The notes: generated from the sequence alone by a model not told the origin. 64,000 nt of DNA from Pseudochelatococcus contaminans (GCF_014195635.1 NZ_JACICC010000006.1:165875-229874), one strand, 5' to 3'; positions 20,636 through 30,315 are shown, numbered from the stretch's first letter. Program-made: numbers and translations.

Positions 20636-21955
20636 ATGGTAACAACGTTACCGGTGCCTGCAGACGATGCGTCATGCGGGTGGTTTCATCTAAGCAAGCG
20701 TCGGCAACCCAATTCAGCTCATGAAGGTCACCGCCAGGCGCGGTGGGCCGTCGTTGGTGCCGGGCTTACCGGATTGGCTGCGGCCCGCCAGTTGGCAACC
20801 CGGTTTCCCGATGATGAAGTGCTGCTCATCGAAGGGCAGCAGGTGGGATTTGGCCCTTCGGGACGAAACTCAGGGTTTGTTATTGATCTTCCGCATGATA
20901 TCGGAGCACCCGATTACATTGGAGATATTGGCACTGCGAGGCTTAATCTTGCGCTGAACAAAGCTGCGCAAGAAATCCTTAAACGACTGATTTCGAACCA
21001 CAATATCGATTGCAGCCTCAATTTCTCTGGCAAATATCAGGCCGCGATCGAAGACAGTGGTGTGTCGGTTCTCGATTCCTATCGCAGCGGCCTCGACAAG
21101 CTTGGAGAGGCGTATGAGGTCATCGAGGCCAAAGATATACCGGCGCATCTGGGCACGGCTTTCTATCGCAAGGCTCTGTATACGCCCGGAACGATGCTTT
21201 TGCAGCCGTCGGCTCTCGTAAAGGGGCTTGCGGATAGTCTTCCGTCCAACGTTACGCTTTATGAAAATACACCGATAACAGGTTTCGAGCGCGGTCAGGA
21301 AGTAGAGTTGCGCCATGCCAAGGGCAGTATCAAGGCCAGTAACCTGTTGCTGACCAACAATGCTTTCGCGTCCCATTTCGGGTTTCTGAAACGGCGTCTG
21401 CTGCCAATCTTTACTTATGCGAGCATCACTCGGCCATTGACCGACGACGAGCAGGCGCGGATCGGCGGCAAGGACCATTGGGGTATTATCCCGGCGCATC
21501 CGTTCGGGACCACTCTCAGAAGAACGCCGGACAATCGCATCCTCGTCCGCAACAGTTTTAGCTTTAATCCACGCGGGCAGGTCAATCCCGGTGCTCTGGC
21601 ACAGTCGAAGCGCAAGCATAGACTATCATTCGAGCGCCGGTTTCCGGCTATCAAGGATGTCGAGTTTGAATACACATGGGGTGGCGCGATGTGCTTGTCG
21701 CGGAACCACACCAGTTACTTTGGCGCATTGGACTCCAACATCTCTGCCGCTGTGTGCTGCAACGGACTGGGCCTGACGCGCGGGACGATCACCGGCACTC
21801 TTCTGGCGGATTGGCTGGCGGGTGACCGCAATGAACTTATCGATTTTCTCATTCAGTCACCGGTTCCGGCGGCCAATCCGCCAGAGCCATTCCTCAGCCT
21901 TGGCGTCAATGCAAATCTCTGGAACGGAGAGCGCCGGGCAGGGCTTGAAAGTTGA
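20636..21955 (+). CDS. FAD-dependent amine/amino-acid oxidase (DAO family)
   Basis: A 439-residue flavoprotein of the DAO/PuuB group. The dinucleotide-binding motif is AVVGAGLTGLAAARQLA (about residues 34-50), followed by GFGPSGRNSGFV, the FAD-contacting GRNSG segment typical of PuuB-like amine oxidases. The C-terminal FAD motif includes TWGGAMCLSRNHTSYFG and CCNGLGLTRGT. It should oxidise a secondary or primary amine or an N-substituted amino acid. ATG 20636 has a strong GGGAGGA upstream, unlike the longer frame from 20582. It is the first gene of operon A and is probably activated by the divergent GlxA-like regulator. Confidence 0.8.
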   Translation: MVTTLPVPADDASCGWFHLSKRRQPNSAHEGHRQARWAVVGAGLTGLAAARQLATRFPDDEVLLIEGQQVGFGPSGRNSGFVIDLPHDIGAPDYIGDIGTARLNLALNKAAQEILKRLISNHNIDCSLNFSGKYQAAIEDSGVSVLDSYRSGLDKLGEAYEVIEAKDIPAHLGTAFYRKALYTPGTMLLQPSALVKGLADSLPSNVTLYENTPITGFERGQEVELRHAKGSIKASNLLLTNNAFASHFGFLKRRLLPIFTYASITRPLTDDEQARIGGKDHWGIIPAHPFGTTLRRTPDNRILVRNSFSFNPRGQVNPGALAQSKRKHRLSFERRFPAIKDVEFEYTWGGAMCLSRNHTSYFGALDSNISAAVCCNGLGLTRGTITGTLLADWLAGDRNELIDFLIQSPVPAANPPEPFLSLGVNANLWNGERRAGLES

Positions 21956-21958
21956 TCG

Positions 21959-22093
21959 GCAGGTCTTTTCGCACCCTGCTGTTCTCTTGATACCGGAGTA
22001 TTCCAGAAAAATTGCGCGCCGCTGCGCTTCGATGAGGTGCTTTATCCAGACGTAGTACTTGCTGCTTCTGGATCAGGTCTTTTCGTTACCTGA
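21959..22093 (+). repeat. Two copies of a small palindrome upstream of the MFS gene
   Basis: The 12-mer CAGGTCTTTTCG occurs at 21960-21971 and 22074-22085. In each copy it forms the left part of a palindrome: GCAGG/CCTGC (21959-21963, 21975-21979) and TCAGGT/ACCTGA (22073-22078, 22088-22093). The 273-nt gap also holds a third hairpin, CGACGCA/TGCGTCG (22123-22129, 22137-22143). These may be operators or RNA hairpins. Confidence 0.45.
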
Positions 22094-22228
22094 CATAAGT
22101 CAATCAATGCCGTTTCACCGACCGACGCAGAACCCTTGCGTCGCGCAGCGGGCTAAGACGCTCGCCTGTGCAAGAGGCTCGCCTGTAGCGGAACCGGCAA
22201 TCAAAAACATCTTAGGGAGGAATAATGC

Positions 22229-23569
22229 ATGAAAAATCAAAGTCTGGCGCTTGGTTCTCTGGAAGACGCGCCTCTCAATAAGTTTCATAAACGCCTGACG
22301 ATCTACTCATCAGGCGGGCCATTTCTTGATGGTTATGTGCTGAGTATCATCGGCGTGGTAATGGCGCAGATTACATCGGCGCTGGAATTGAGCACCTCAT
22401 GGGAGGGACTTGTCGCGGCCTCCGCGCTAATCGGCATCTTCTTCGGCGGGTTCTTCGGCGGCTGGTTTACGGACAGATTTGGCCGCAAGGTGCTTTATCT
22501 CGTCGATCTCATTGCCATCGTCGGTTTCTCGGTTGCGCAGTTCTGGGTGGAATCGGCCCTGATGCTGTTCGTCTGGCGCTTTTTGCTCGGCGTTGCCGTT
22601 GGCGCGGATTATCCCATCGCCACGGCGTTTCTGGCCGAGTTCCTGCCGCGCAAGCATCGTGGCCCGCTGCTTGGCTTCATGCTGGTGATGTGGTTTGCGG
22701 GAGCGGCCTGTGCCTACATCGCTGGAAGTCTGATCCTGCATTTTGGCGGTGAAGATGCATGGCGGTATGCGCTCGCCAGCGCATTGGTGCCGGGCATCCT
22801 GTTCCTGTTCGCCCGCGCCGGCACGCCTGAATCGCCGCGCTGGCTGCTCAGCAAGGGGCGCAAGGACGAGGCCAATCGGATCATCAAGCAGGTCTATGGC
22901 CCTGAATACTCCATCGCGAACATGGCCGAGCCGGAGAAGGACAGCAAGCTTTCCATATGGTCGCTGTTCCATTCCGGATATGGCAAGCGCATGCTGTTCG
23001 TCACCATCTTCTGGACTTGCGCCGTCGTGCCCTTGTTTGCGATCTACTCCTTTGCGCCGACAGTGCTCGCGGCCCTCGGCGTTGCGGAGAGTGATGCGAC
23101 TTTCGGATCGGTTGTCATCACGATCATATTCGTGCTGGGCTGCCTGCTTGCGATGAAGTTGGTGAACCTGATGGGGCGCAGGCAGATGCTGATCCACAGC
23201 TTCATCTGGTCTGGTGTTCCGTTGGCAGTGTTGGGCTTCTTCCCCGATGCCGCGCCGATAATCGTCGTGATGCTGTTCTGCGCCTATGCTCTTGCCAATG
23301 GCGGCGCGCAGGTGATGGAGTTCGTCTATCCCAACGAGCTGTTCCCGACGGAAATCCGGGCGACTGCGGTTGGTCTCGCCACGTCCCTGTCACGCATCGG
23401 CACCGCTCTGGGCGTTTATCTGGTGCCGATTTCGGTGAGCAGCATCGGCATTGGAAACACGATGCTTGTTGCTGCCGGTGTTTGTTTCATCGGTGCGTGG
23501 AATACGTATGTGATGGCGCCGGAAACGCGCGAACTGGATCTTCATGCAGCGGCTTCGCTCGATCATTGA
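22229..23569 (+). CDS. MFS transporter, sugar/acid-porter type
   Basis: A 446-residue major facilitator with about 12 membrane segments. The loop 2-3 motif is GGWFTDRFGRKVLYLVD (about residues 80-96), and PESPRWLLSKGRKDEA in the central loop is typical of the sugar/aromatic-acid porter group. FVYPNELFPTEIRATAVGLATS precedes segment 11. GGGAGGA lies just before the ATG. Within operon A it is the only transporter, so it probably imports, or less likely exports, the compound handled by the adjacent flavoenzymes. Confidence 0.83.
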   Translation: MKNQSLALGSLEDAPLNKFHKRLTIYSSGGPFLDGYVLSIIGVVMAQITSALELSTSWEGLVAASALIGIFFGGFFGGWFTDRFGRKVLYLVDLIAIVGFSVAQFWVESALMLFVWRFLLGVAVGADYPIATAFLAEFLPRKHRGPLLGFMLVMWFAGAACAYIAGSLILHFGGEDAWRYALASALVPGILFLFARAGTPESPRWLLSKGRKDEANRIIKQVYGPEYSIANMAEPEKDSKLSIWSLFHSGYGKRMLFVTIFWTCAVVPLFAIYSFAPTVLAALGVAESDATFGSVVITIIFVLGCLLAMKLVNLMGRRQMLIHSFIWSGVPLAVLGFFPDAAPIIVVMLFCAYALANGGAQVMEFVYPNELFPTEIRATAVGLATSLSRIGTALGVYLVPISVSSIGIGNTMLVAAGVCFIGAWNTYVMAPETRELDLHAAASLDH

Positions 23570-23591
23570 GGCATCAGGTCCGCATCCGCTT

Positions 23592-23621
23592 GCTGACGCG
23601 TGGTCTTGTCCACGCGTCAGC
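23592..23621 (+). other. Perfect 12-bp intra-operon hairpin after the MFS gene
   Basis: GCTGACGCGTGG (23592-23603) pairs perfectly with CCACGCGTCAGC (23610-23621) around a 6-nt loop. No T run follows and the next gene starts 50 nt later. It could stabilise the upstream mRNA, act as partial terminator, or be a dispersed palindrome. Confidence 0.55.
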
Positions 23622-23671
23622 GAATGTCGTCAGGCTGACTGTCTGGGTTTTCTATCAGGAAAGGATAACGC

Positions 23672-25147
23672 ATGACCCGCGCACCGCTTGAAACGCTTTC
23701 AGGCACGGCCTGGGACGTGGTGGTCGTAGGCGCGGGCGCGGTTGGCTGCGCCGCTGCCCGCGAACTCGCCGGACGAGGATTTAAAACCCTGCTGGTGGAT
23801 CGGGGTGATATCGGCGCGGGCACGTCTTCGCGCTCCAGCCGCATGCTGTATTCCGGCGTGGGTTATCTGGCTCCGGACTTTCCGCTGTGGCAGATACCGT
23901 TCCGGCCGCTGGCCGTCTGGAAGCGGTTCCTTTACGCGCGCAACATCATGCACTGCCGGGCGGAGCTGGTTCGCGACATGCCGCACCGCCTGACGAAGCA
24001 TCGCTTCCAGTATCCTTTCCGCGCCGGAGACCGGTATCCGCATTGGCTGATCGAGTTCGGTTTCCGGCTCATGGAAACGGTTGCCAGCCGCAACGTTCCG
24101 CTGGCGTTTCGTCGGTTGTCGCCGGAGCAGGCCGCCAAAGAAAGCGCGATGGTGGCGGGTCTTGGCGGACCGGTGTCCAGCGTCGGCGTTTTCGAGGAGT
24201 TCATGTACGCATGGCCTGAGCGCATCTGCGTGGATACGGCGCTGGATGCCGAGCGTCGCGGCGCAACGATCCGCACTTATGCGAAAGTAAGCGGCATCGA
24301 ACAGCGCGGCAGCACGTGGCACGTTACACTGGATGAGGAGGCCCCCGACGCCACCGGGCGGGCGACCGTTACCGCGGCTGCGGTCGTCAATGCCGCTGGC
24401 CCGTGGGTTGACCGTGTGCCGGGCGGCGGCGCCAGTGAAACCAGACGGGTGCTTGGGCGCAAGGGCGTGAACGTGATGATACGCCTGCCGGATGCCTGGC
24501 GCGGTCAGGGGTTGGAGGCATTTTCCAGCAAGGGCGAAACCTTTTACGTGTTTCCGTGGGGTGATTATCACTTCATCGGCCCCACTGAGCTTGTCGTCAC
24601 TGAAGACTCGGATGATGTCCGCGTGCTGGAGACAGAGGTCGACTATATTCTCGGTGAGGCCAACCTGCTGTTCCCCAAGCTCGCGTTGACCCGCAAGGAT
24701 GTGCAGCATGCGTGGTGCGGCGTGCGGCCCATGTCCACGGAAGATGGCGAAACGGTCAGCTTGCCCGTTCGCGCTATCGAAGATCCGGCCAAACCGGGGC
24801 TGGTGACGATGACCGGCTCCTACATCATGATGCACCGCCATGCCGGACGTCTCGCCGCCAGAGCGGTTGAGAAAGTGCTGGGCAAACGCGGCGCACCGAC
24901 CAAAGGCATGCTCGCTGGAATCGACGGCAACGATGTCAGCCGCATCGTCCGGGAGGAACATGTCGTTCGTCTTGTCGATCTCGTCCGCCGCCGCTTGCCG
25001 GATGGCCTCGATCCATCTCTTGGACGCGACCGGGCGGAGGAGCTGTCGCACATCGCGGCTGCGGCTGCCGGGTGGTCTGAAGAGCGCCGGCGGAAAGAGC
25101 TGGATTACTTCGATGAGAACACGGCCCGGGTTTACCAGCGCGTGTGA
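23672..25147 (+). CDS. GlpD-like FAD-dependent dehydrogenase
   Basis: A 491-residue flavoprotein. The N-terminal FAD motif VVVGAGAVGCAAARELAGRGF (residues about 17-37) is followed by the GlpD-like DRGDIGAGTSSRSSRMLYSGVGYL segment. The domain carrying TGSYIMMHRHAGRLAARAVEKV and a helical C-terminal tail resemble aerobic glycerol-3-phosphate dehydrogenases, but the protein is divergent and may oxidise another hydroxy-acid or polyol. The ATG has AAGGA upstream. It lies 102 nt after the MFS gene and 41 nt before a cupin gene, in the same direction, within operon A. The substrate is unknown. Confidence 0.72.
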   Translation: MTRAPLETLSGTAWDVVVVGAGAVGCAAARELAGRGFKTLLVDRGDIGAGTSSRSSRMLYSGVGYLAPDFPLWQIPFRPLAVWKRFLYARNIMHCRAELVRDMPHRLTKHRFQYPFRAGDRYPHWLIEFGFRLMETVASRNVPLAFRRLSPEQAAKESAMVAGLGGPVSSVGVFEEFMYAWPERICVDTALDAERRGATIRTYAKVSGIEQRGSTWHVTLDEEAPDATGRATVTAAAVVNAAGPWVDRVPGGGASETRRVLGRKGVNVMIRLPDAWRGQGLEAFSSKGETFYVFPWGDYHFIGPTELVVTEDSDDVRVLETEVDYILGEANLLFPKLALTRKDVQHAWCGVRPMSTEDGETVSLPVRAIEDPAKPGLVTMTGSYIMMHRHAGRLAARAVEKVLGKRGAPTKGMLAGIDGNDVSRIVREEHVVRLVDLVRRRLPDGLDPSLGRDRAEELSHIAAAAAGWSEERRRKELDYFDENTARVYQRV

Positions 25148-25188
25148 TGCCAGCCCTGTTTTGAAACAGAGATAGAAGGAGTTTCCCT

Positions 25189-25539
25189 ATGACTCAGGTT
25201 CTTACGGTTGTTCGTCAATCCGGTGAGGCGACGTTGACGGATTTCGCCCCGGCAAAATTGCCTGAGGGCGACGTCATCGCAAGCCAGGCGACAAACCAGC
25301 ATCAGGAGGCGGCCGATGTCGGTGCAAGCGTCGGCATCTGGGAAAGCACGCCCGGTGTTTTCCGCCGTCATCTCAAAAACCGCGAGTTCAGCCATATCAT
25401 CAGCGGTTGGTGCACCTTCACGCCGGATGGCGGTGAGCCGGTCGAGCTGCATCCGGGCGACGCCGTCTTGTTCCCGGCCGATTGCCAGGGCGTCTGGGAC
25501 GTGAAGGAAACGCTGCGCAAGACCTATGTCCTGTTCTAG
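25189..25539 (+). CDS. Small cupin protein (cupin_3/DUF861 type), copy 1
   Basis: A 116-residue single-domain cupin. The beta-barrel motif region runs from GIWESTPGVFRRHLKNREFSHIISG to LHPGDAVLFPADCQGVWDVKETLRKTYVLF. The second motif (HPGDAVLFPADCQGVW) is typical of the DUF861/EutQ-like group. These proteins often sit beside amine and aminotransferase catabolic genes; their biochemical role is mostly undefined. A second copy at 47055 shares the GIWE-TPG, ELTPDG/EPV and ETLRKTYV/ETVRKIYV segments. The ATG follows AAGGAG. Confidence 0.8.
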   Translation: MTQVLTVVRQSGEATLTDFAPAKLPEGDVIASQATNQHQEAADVGASVGIWESTPGVFRRHLKNREFSHIISGWCTFTPDGGEPVELHPGDAVLFPADCQGVWDVKETLRKTYVLF

Positions 25540-25600
25540 AGCGTCCCTTGATCCGACAGGATCATCCGGTCGATAGAAGCGGTTCGACATTAAAAATCAG
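25540..25600. repeat. Possible dispersed palindrome downstream of cupin copy 1
   Basis: TAGAGCGTCCC followed by GATCCgacaGGATC (25551-25564) begins just at the cupin stop codon. It resembles intergenic palindromes common in Brucella and relatives, by memory only. The rest of the 177-nt gap before the ydiJ-like gene shows nothing further. Confidence 0.3.
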
Positions 25601-25716
25601 ACCATGGCCACGTTTAGTCAAACAGAGCCGTGGTCTGGCAGGGTGGCGTGCCAGGTGAATGTGGCTCATGCCCCAAAATCGAGAGGATCAGCCGGCAGTG
25701 GAGGCCGTTTGCGACT

Positions 25717-28700
25717 ATGTCAATCGCCCAGATTTCGAGTCCCGTCGATCCTGTTTCGACCGTCTGCGGCCGCTTCCTCGAAGCGCTCGCGGCGCGCGGC
25801 TTTGAAGGGGAGATAGAGACCGATTACGCGATCCGGACGGTGCTCGCGACGGATAACTCCATTTATCATCGCATGCCGCAGGCCGCCATTTTTCCTCGGC
25901 ATGGGCAGGATGTGCAACTCATCGCCGAGCTGCTGGCGCTGGCGGAGTATCGGACGATCGTCGTCGCCCCGCGCGGTGGCGGCACAGGCACGAATGGCCA
26001 GTCCTTGACCGAAGGCATCGTCGTCGATCTTTCCCGGCATATGAACCGGATTCTCGAAATCAACGCCGAGGAAGGCTGGGTGCGCGTGCAGGCGGGGGTT
26101 GTGAAGGATCAGCTCAATGCCGCGCTCAAGCCATACGGCCTGTTCTTTGCGCCGGAGTTGTCGACATCCAATCGCGCCACCATCGGCGGCATGATCAACA
26201 CCGATGCCAGCGGGCAGGGCAGTTGCACTTACGGAAAAACGCGGGATCACGTGCTGGCGCTCGATTTCGTGCTGATGGGCGGCGAGCGGATTCAGAGCCA
26301 CGCCATGGACCGCGCCGAGCTGGATGAATGGTGCGCGCGGCAGGATCGGGCCGGAGAGGTTTATCGCACCGCCCGCCGCATCAGCGAGGAAAAGGCGGAG
26401 CTGATCACGGAAAAATTCCCGAAGCTCAACCGTTGCCTGACGGGCTATGACCTGGCGCATTTGCAGGTGCCGGATGGCCGGTTCAATCTGAACAGCGTGC
26501 TGTGCGGGGCGGAGGGCTCTCTGGGTTTCGTGGTCGAAGCACGGCTGAATGTGCTGCGGATTCCCAAGCACACGGTTCTCGTCAACATTCGCTACGCCGG
26601 ATTTATGGACGCGCTGCGCGACGCAAGAGCGTTGCTCGTGCATAAGCCGCTGTCAATCGAGACGATCGACTCGCGGGTTCTGCTGCTCGCCATGCAGGAT
26701 ATCGTCTGGGCAACGGTCGCCGATTACTTTCCCTCGGAAGTCGGCCGGGAAACACTGGGCATCAATCTGGTTGAGTTCAGTGATGACGATCCGCAGCGCC
26801 TCGATGAGACCGTGGCGCGCTTTGTCGATCACCTGCGTCTGGACACCAGCGTCGAGCGCCTTGGCCATACGCTGGCGATTGGCCATGATGCGGTGAAGCA
26901 GGTTTATGCGATGCGCAAGCGCGCTGTCGGGCTTCTTGGCAACGTCAGCGGCGAGGCTCGCCCGCAGGCGTTTGTCGAGGATACGGCGGTGCCGCCGGAA
27001 AAGCTCGCCGATTTCATTGCCGAATTCCGCGCGTTGCTTGACAGTCATGGTCTGCGATACGGCATGTTCGGGCATGTCGATGCCGGTGTGCTGCATGTGC
27101 GGCCGGCGCTCGACATGAAAGATCCAGCACAGGCAGCGCTGATCCGCCCCGTGTCGGATGCGGTGGCCAAGCTCACGCAAAAATATGGCGGGCTGCTGTG
27201 GGGTGAGCATGGAAAGGGCGTTCGCTCGGAATATGCACCGGCGTTCTTTGGCGCGCTTTATCCGTCTTTGCAGGAGCTTAAAGCCGCCTTCGATCCTCAC
27301 AACCAGTTCAACCCCGGCAAGATCGCGACCCCGCTGGCGGTCGCGGCGCGGTTGCTGACGATCGACGGTGTTCCCCTGCGCGGCGAGTTGGACCGGCAGA
27401 TCGATGAGCGCGTCTGGCGCAGCTACGGCGCGGCCATGCACTGCAATGGCAACGGCGCATGTTACAATTTCGACCTCGATGACGCTATGTGCCCATCGTG
27501 GAAGGCGACCCGCCAACGGGTGCAGTCACCCAAGGGCAGGGCTTCCCTCATCCGCGAGTGGCTGCGGCTGCAACAGGCCGCCGGGGTGGATGTGCTGGCT
27601 GTTGCCAGGCAAAGGTCGTCGCCGGTGTCGGGGTTCGTTCCGCGCCTGCGCAACAGCTTCAACGCGTGGCGCGGCGACCCGGATTTCTCGCATGATGTTT
27701 ACGATGCGATGGCCGGATGCCTGTCGTGTAAATCGTGCGCCAGCCAGTGCCCGGTGAAGGTCAATGTACCGGAGTTCCGCTCGCGTTTTCTCGATCTCTA
27801 TCACCGCCGATACATGCGTCCGCTGCGGGACTACATGATAGGCTCGCTCGAATTCACCCTGCCATACCTTAGCAAGGTCCGGGGTGTTTATAATCTGCTG
27901 ATGGGCAGCAAGCTCGTCGGCGCTCTTATCGAGCGTCTCTTTGGCATGGTCGACAGCCCGACTTTCAGTCGGCATGACTTCGTTGCCACGTTAAAACGCT
28001 GCCGTGTTCGCCCGGCGACGCCGCAAGCGTTGGCGGCCTTGTCTGAGGCGGAGCGGTCGCGGAGCGTCATTTTCGTCCAGGATGCATTTACCCGTTATTT
28101 CGAGACGGAGCTTTTCTCCGCCTATATCGAGCTGGCGTTTCATCTTGGTTATCAGGTCTGGCTCGCTCCGTTCAGGCCCAATGGCAAGCCTTTGAACGTG
28201 CAGGGGTTCCTCCATAAATTCGCAAAAGCTGCCAGCCGCAATGCTTTGTCCTTGAACGCCTTGTCGGGCCACGGCATTCCCCTTGTCGGGCTCGATCCGG
28301 CGATGACGCTGGTGTACCGGCAGGAATACGCTTACGTGCCGGAGGTCGGCACGCCGCCGCCGGTTCTGCTGCCGCAGGAATGGCTGGAACAGGCGCTGCC
28401 GCCGGGAACGCCGGATCAACCGGGCAAGGTCTTCCGGCTCTTCGGGCACTGTACCGAAAAAACAAGTATTCCCGAGAGCAGCAGCCGCTGGGAGCAGTTG
28501 TTCCTGCGCCGTGGATTGCAACTGCGCACGGAAGCCACCGGATGCTGCGGCATGTCTGGCACCTATGGCCATGAGGCCCGGAACGCCGCAACCTCAAAGG
28601 TGATCTTCTCCCAATCGTGGCAGCGCAAGCTGGCGGCCGTACCTGAGCAGGTGGAGCCGCTGGCCACGGGTTATTCCTGCCGCAGTCAGGTCAAGCGTTT

Positions 28701-28773
28701 CGAAGGCCGCCGCCTGCGTCATCCGGTGGAGGCGCTGCTCGATGACGTGCGCGGCAGGACGCACGCCGCCTGA
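25717..28773 (+). CDS. ydiJ: YdiJ-type FAD/Fe-S D-2-hydroxyacid (D-2-hydroxyglutarate) dehydrogenase
   Basis: A 1,018-residue fused flavin/iron-sulfur enzyme, the same length as E. coli YdiJ as I recall it and very similar throughout. The N-terminal FAD_binding_4 domain shows PRGGGTGTNGQSL and MNRILEINAEEGWVRV; FAD-oxidase C follows. A ferredoxin-like cluster motif CLSCKSCASQCPVKV lies near residue 668, and the C-terminal CCG-type domain has FGHCTE, GCCGMSGTYGHE and GYSCRSQVKR. E. coli YdiJ oxidises D-2-hydroxyglutarate to 2-oxoglutarate. ATG 25717 (MSIAQISS) has GGAGG upstream, about 13 nt away. Its presence in a catabolic operon rather than alone suggests that a D-2-hydroxyacid is an intermediate. 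Confidence 0.88.
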   Translation: MSIAQISSPVDPVSTVCGRFLEALAARGFEGEIETDYAIRTVLATDNSIYHRMPQAAIFPRHGQDVQLIAELLALAEYRTIVVAPRGGGTGTNGQSLTEGIVVDLSRHMNRILEINAEEGWVRVQAGVVKDQLNAALKPYGLFFAPELSTSNRATIGGMINTDASGQGSCTYGKTRDHVLALDFVLMGGERIQSHAMDRAELDEWCARQDRAGEVYRTARRISEEKAELITEKFPKLNRCLTGYDLAHLQVPDGRFNLNSVLCGAEGSLGFVVEARLNVLRIPKHTVLVNIRYAGFMDALRDARALLVHKPLSIETIDSRVLLLAMQDIVWATVADYFPSEVGRETLGINLVEFSDDDPQRLDETVARFVDHLRLDTSVERLGHTLAIGHDAVKQVYAMRKRAVGLLGNVSGEARPQAFVEDTAVPPEKLADFIAEFRALLDSHGLRYGMFGHVDAGVLHVRPALDMKDPAQAALIRPVSDAVAKLTQKYGGLLWGEHGKGVRSEYAPAFFGALYPSLQELKAAFDPHNQFNPGKIATPLAVAARLLTIDGVPLRGELDRQIDERVWRSYGAAMHCNGNGACYNFDLDDAMCPSWKATRQRVQSPKGRASLIREWLRLQQAAGVDVLAVARQRSSPVSGFVPRLRNSFNAWRGDPDFSHDVYDAMAGCLSCKSCASQCPVKVNVPEFRSRFLDLYHRRYMRPLRDYMIGSLEFTLPYLSKVRGVYNLLMGSKLVGALIERLFGMVDSPTFSRHDFVATLKRCRVRPATPQALAALSEAERSRSVIFVQDAFTRYFETELFSAYIELAFHLGYQVWLAPFRPNGKPLNVQGFLHKFAKAASRNALSLNALSGHGIPLVGLDPAMTLVYRQEYAYVPEVGTPPPVLLPQEWLEQALPPGTPDQPGKVFRLFGHCTEKTSIPESSSRWEQLFLRRGLQLRTEATGCCGMSGTYGHEARNAATSKVIFSQSWQRKLAAVPEQVEPLATGYSCRSQVKRFEGRRLRHPVEALLDDVRGRTHAA

Positions 28774-28911
28774 CGGATAACTGGTTCCGGCTGCATGCGT
28801 ATCGCGGCACGTCAGGACCATTCTAGTAATTGTCATCGACGTAATAGCCGGTCTCAGCCTGTCACGATAGGCCTACTCCGGGGACAGTCGGCCAGTTGTG
28901 GGAACAAGAAC

Positions 28912-30300
28912 ATGTATCGCGGATTTTGGTATGCGCAGGCACTTGACCTGGACAGTCATCTCGCACCGCCGCTTCAGGGGAACATAAGGGCTGACGTCTG
29001 CATTATAGGCGGCGGATATCTGGGCCTGTGGTCCGCGATCCGGCTCAAGAAAGCCAACCCGGCCCAGTCGGTTGTCGTCATCGAGCGCGATCGCTGCGGC
29101 GCCGGGGCCAGCGGCCGGAATGGCGGCGACGCGGCCAACTGGTGGCCAAAGTATTTGTCCCTTGTCAGCATTTGCGGTGAGCCGGAAGCACGGCGCATTT
29201 GCGAGGCCGCGGCATCCGCCATCGACGAAATCGGTGAGTTCTGTGCCGAGTACGGCGTCGACGCGCAATATCGCAAGGAAGGCTGGCTGTGGGCTGCCAG
29301 CAACGAGCGCCAGATCAACTCCTGGCAGGGGCTGGTCGAGAGCCTTGATAAGTATGGCGTCAATCCCTTCCGCCCGGTGAGCCGGGAGGAAATGCAGTCG
29401 CGCACGGGTTCTCCGCGCACGCTTGAGGGGCTTTTCGATCCCAACGCCGCCACCGTGCAACCGGCCATGCTGGCACGCGGACTGCGGCGTGTCGCGCTTC
29501 AGCTTGGTGTGACGATCTATGAGAAGTCGCCGCTGGTGCATCTGGAGCGCTCGACGGAGCCGGTGGTCAAGACCGATCGGGGCCAGGTGACGGCGAAAAA
29601 GGTCGTCATCGCCATGAACGCCTGGGGCGCGCAGTTCCCGGAGTTGCGGCGGATGATCGCCGTCATGTCGAGCGATATGGTCGCGACGGCCTCGGTCAAG
29701 GAAAGGCTTGATGCCACCGGGTTCAACACAGGCGTCGCCATCACGGATTCCCGCACGGTGCTCAATTACTGGCGCAATACGCCGGATGGCCGCATCGTGT
29801 TTGGCAAGCCGCTGGGCCAGTTCGGCTTTGGCGGTCGCGTCGGCAATCTTTATGAAAAGCCGACCCCTGCTGCCGACAAGGTGGCGGCTGTGCTGCGCTC
29901 CTTCTATCCGCAGCTTGCGGATGTGCCGATTGTCAGCTCATGGACCGGTCCTCTCGACCGGGCCATGAAGGGCATTCCGAATTTCGGATATCTCGGCGGC
30001 CATCGCGGCATCGTCTACGGCATCGGTTTTTCCGGCAGCGGTATCGCCACCACGGTTTTCGCCAGCAAGATCATCAAGTCGCTTGTCGAGGAGGCGAACG
30101 ACGAATGGTCCAACTGCGGGCTTGTCGACCAGAAGATGCAGCTTTTCCCGCCGGAACCCTTCCGCTACGTCGGCGCGCATCTCGTGCGCGATGCACTGGT
30201 GCGCAAGGAAGCGTTGCAGGATGAGAACCGCAATGCTGGCCCGATAACAAACTTCCTCGCCAGCCTCGCGCCGGCCGGCTACGTCCCGAATAAAAAGTAA
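28912..30300 (+). CDS. FAD-dependent oxidoreductase (DAO/PuuB-like)
   Basis: A 462-residue flavoprotein. A short leader YRGFWYAQAL precedes the FAD motif CIIGGGYLGLWSAIRLK (about residues 31-47). GAGASGRNGGDAANWWPK is a variant of the PuuB GRNGG segment, and the C-terminal FGYLGGHRGIVYGIGFSGSGIATT closes the FAD site. Members oxidise gamma-glutamylputrescine, sarcosine-like or other N-alkyl amines. ATG 28912 with TGGGA upstream is preferred to the longer frame from 28795. It is followed after 15 nt by a hydroxyacid dehydrogenase gene, showing tight operon linkage. Confidence 0.8.
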   Translation: MYRGFWYAQALDLDSHLAPPLQGNIRADVCIIGGGYLGLWSAIRLKKANPAQSVVVIERDRCGAGASGRNGGDAANWWPKYLSLVSICGEPEARRICEAAASAIDEIGEFCAEYGVDAQYRKEGWLWAASNERQINSWQGLVESLDKYGVNPFRPVSREEMQSRTGSPRTLEGLFDPNAATVQPAMLARGLRRVALQLGVTIYEKSPLVHLERSTEPVVKTDRGQVTAKKVVIAMNAWGAQFPELRRMIAVMSSDMVATASVKERLDATGFNTGVAITDSRTVLNYWRNTPDGRIVFGKPLGQFGFGGRVGNLYEKPTPAADKVAAVLRSFYPQLADVPIVSSWTGPLDRAMKGIPNFGYLGGHRGIVYGIGFSGSGIATTVFASKIIKSLVEEANDEWSNCGLVDQKMQLFPPEPFRYVGAHLVRDALVRKEALQDENRNAGPITNFLASLAPAGYVPNKK

Positions 30301-30315
30301 GTGGGATCAATTTGT

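Noticed and set aside
23672..25147. A true glycerol-3-phosphate dehydrogenase (glpD)
   Set aside because: The fold matches, but no glycerol kinase, facilitator or glpR gene is nearby and the neighbours point to other chemistry, so a specific name was not given.
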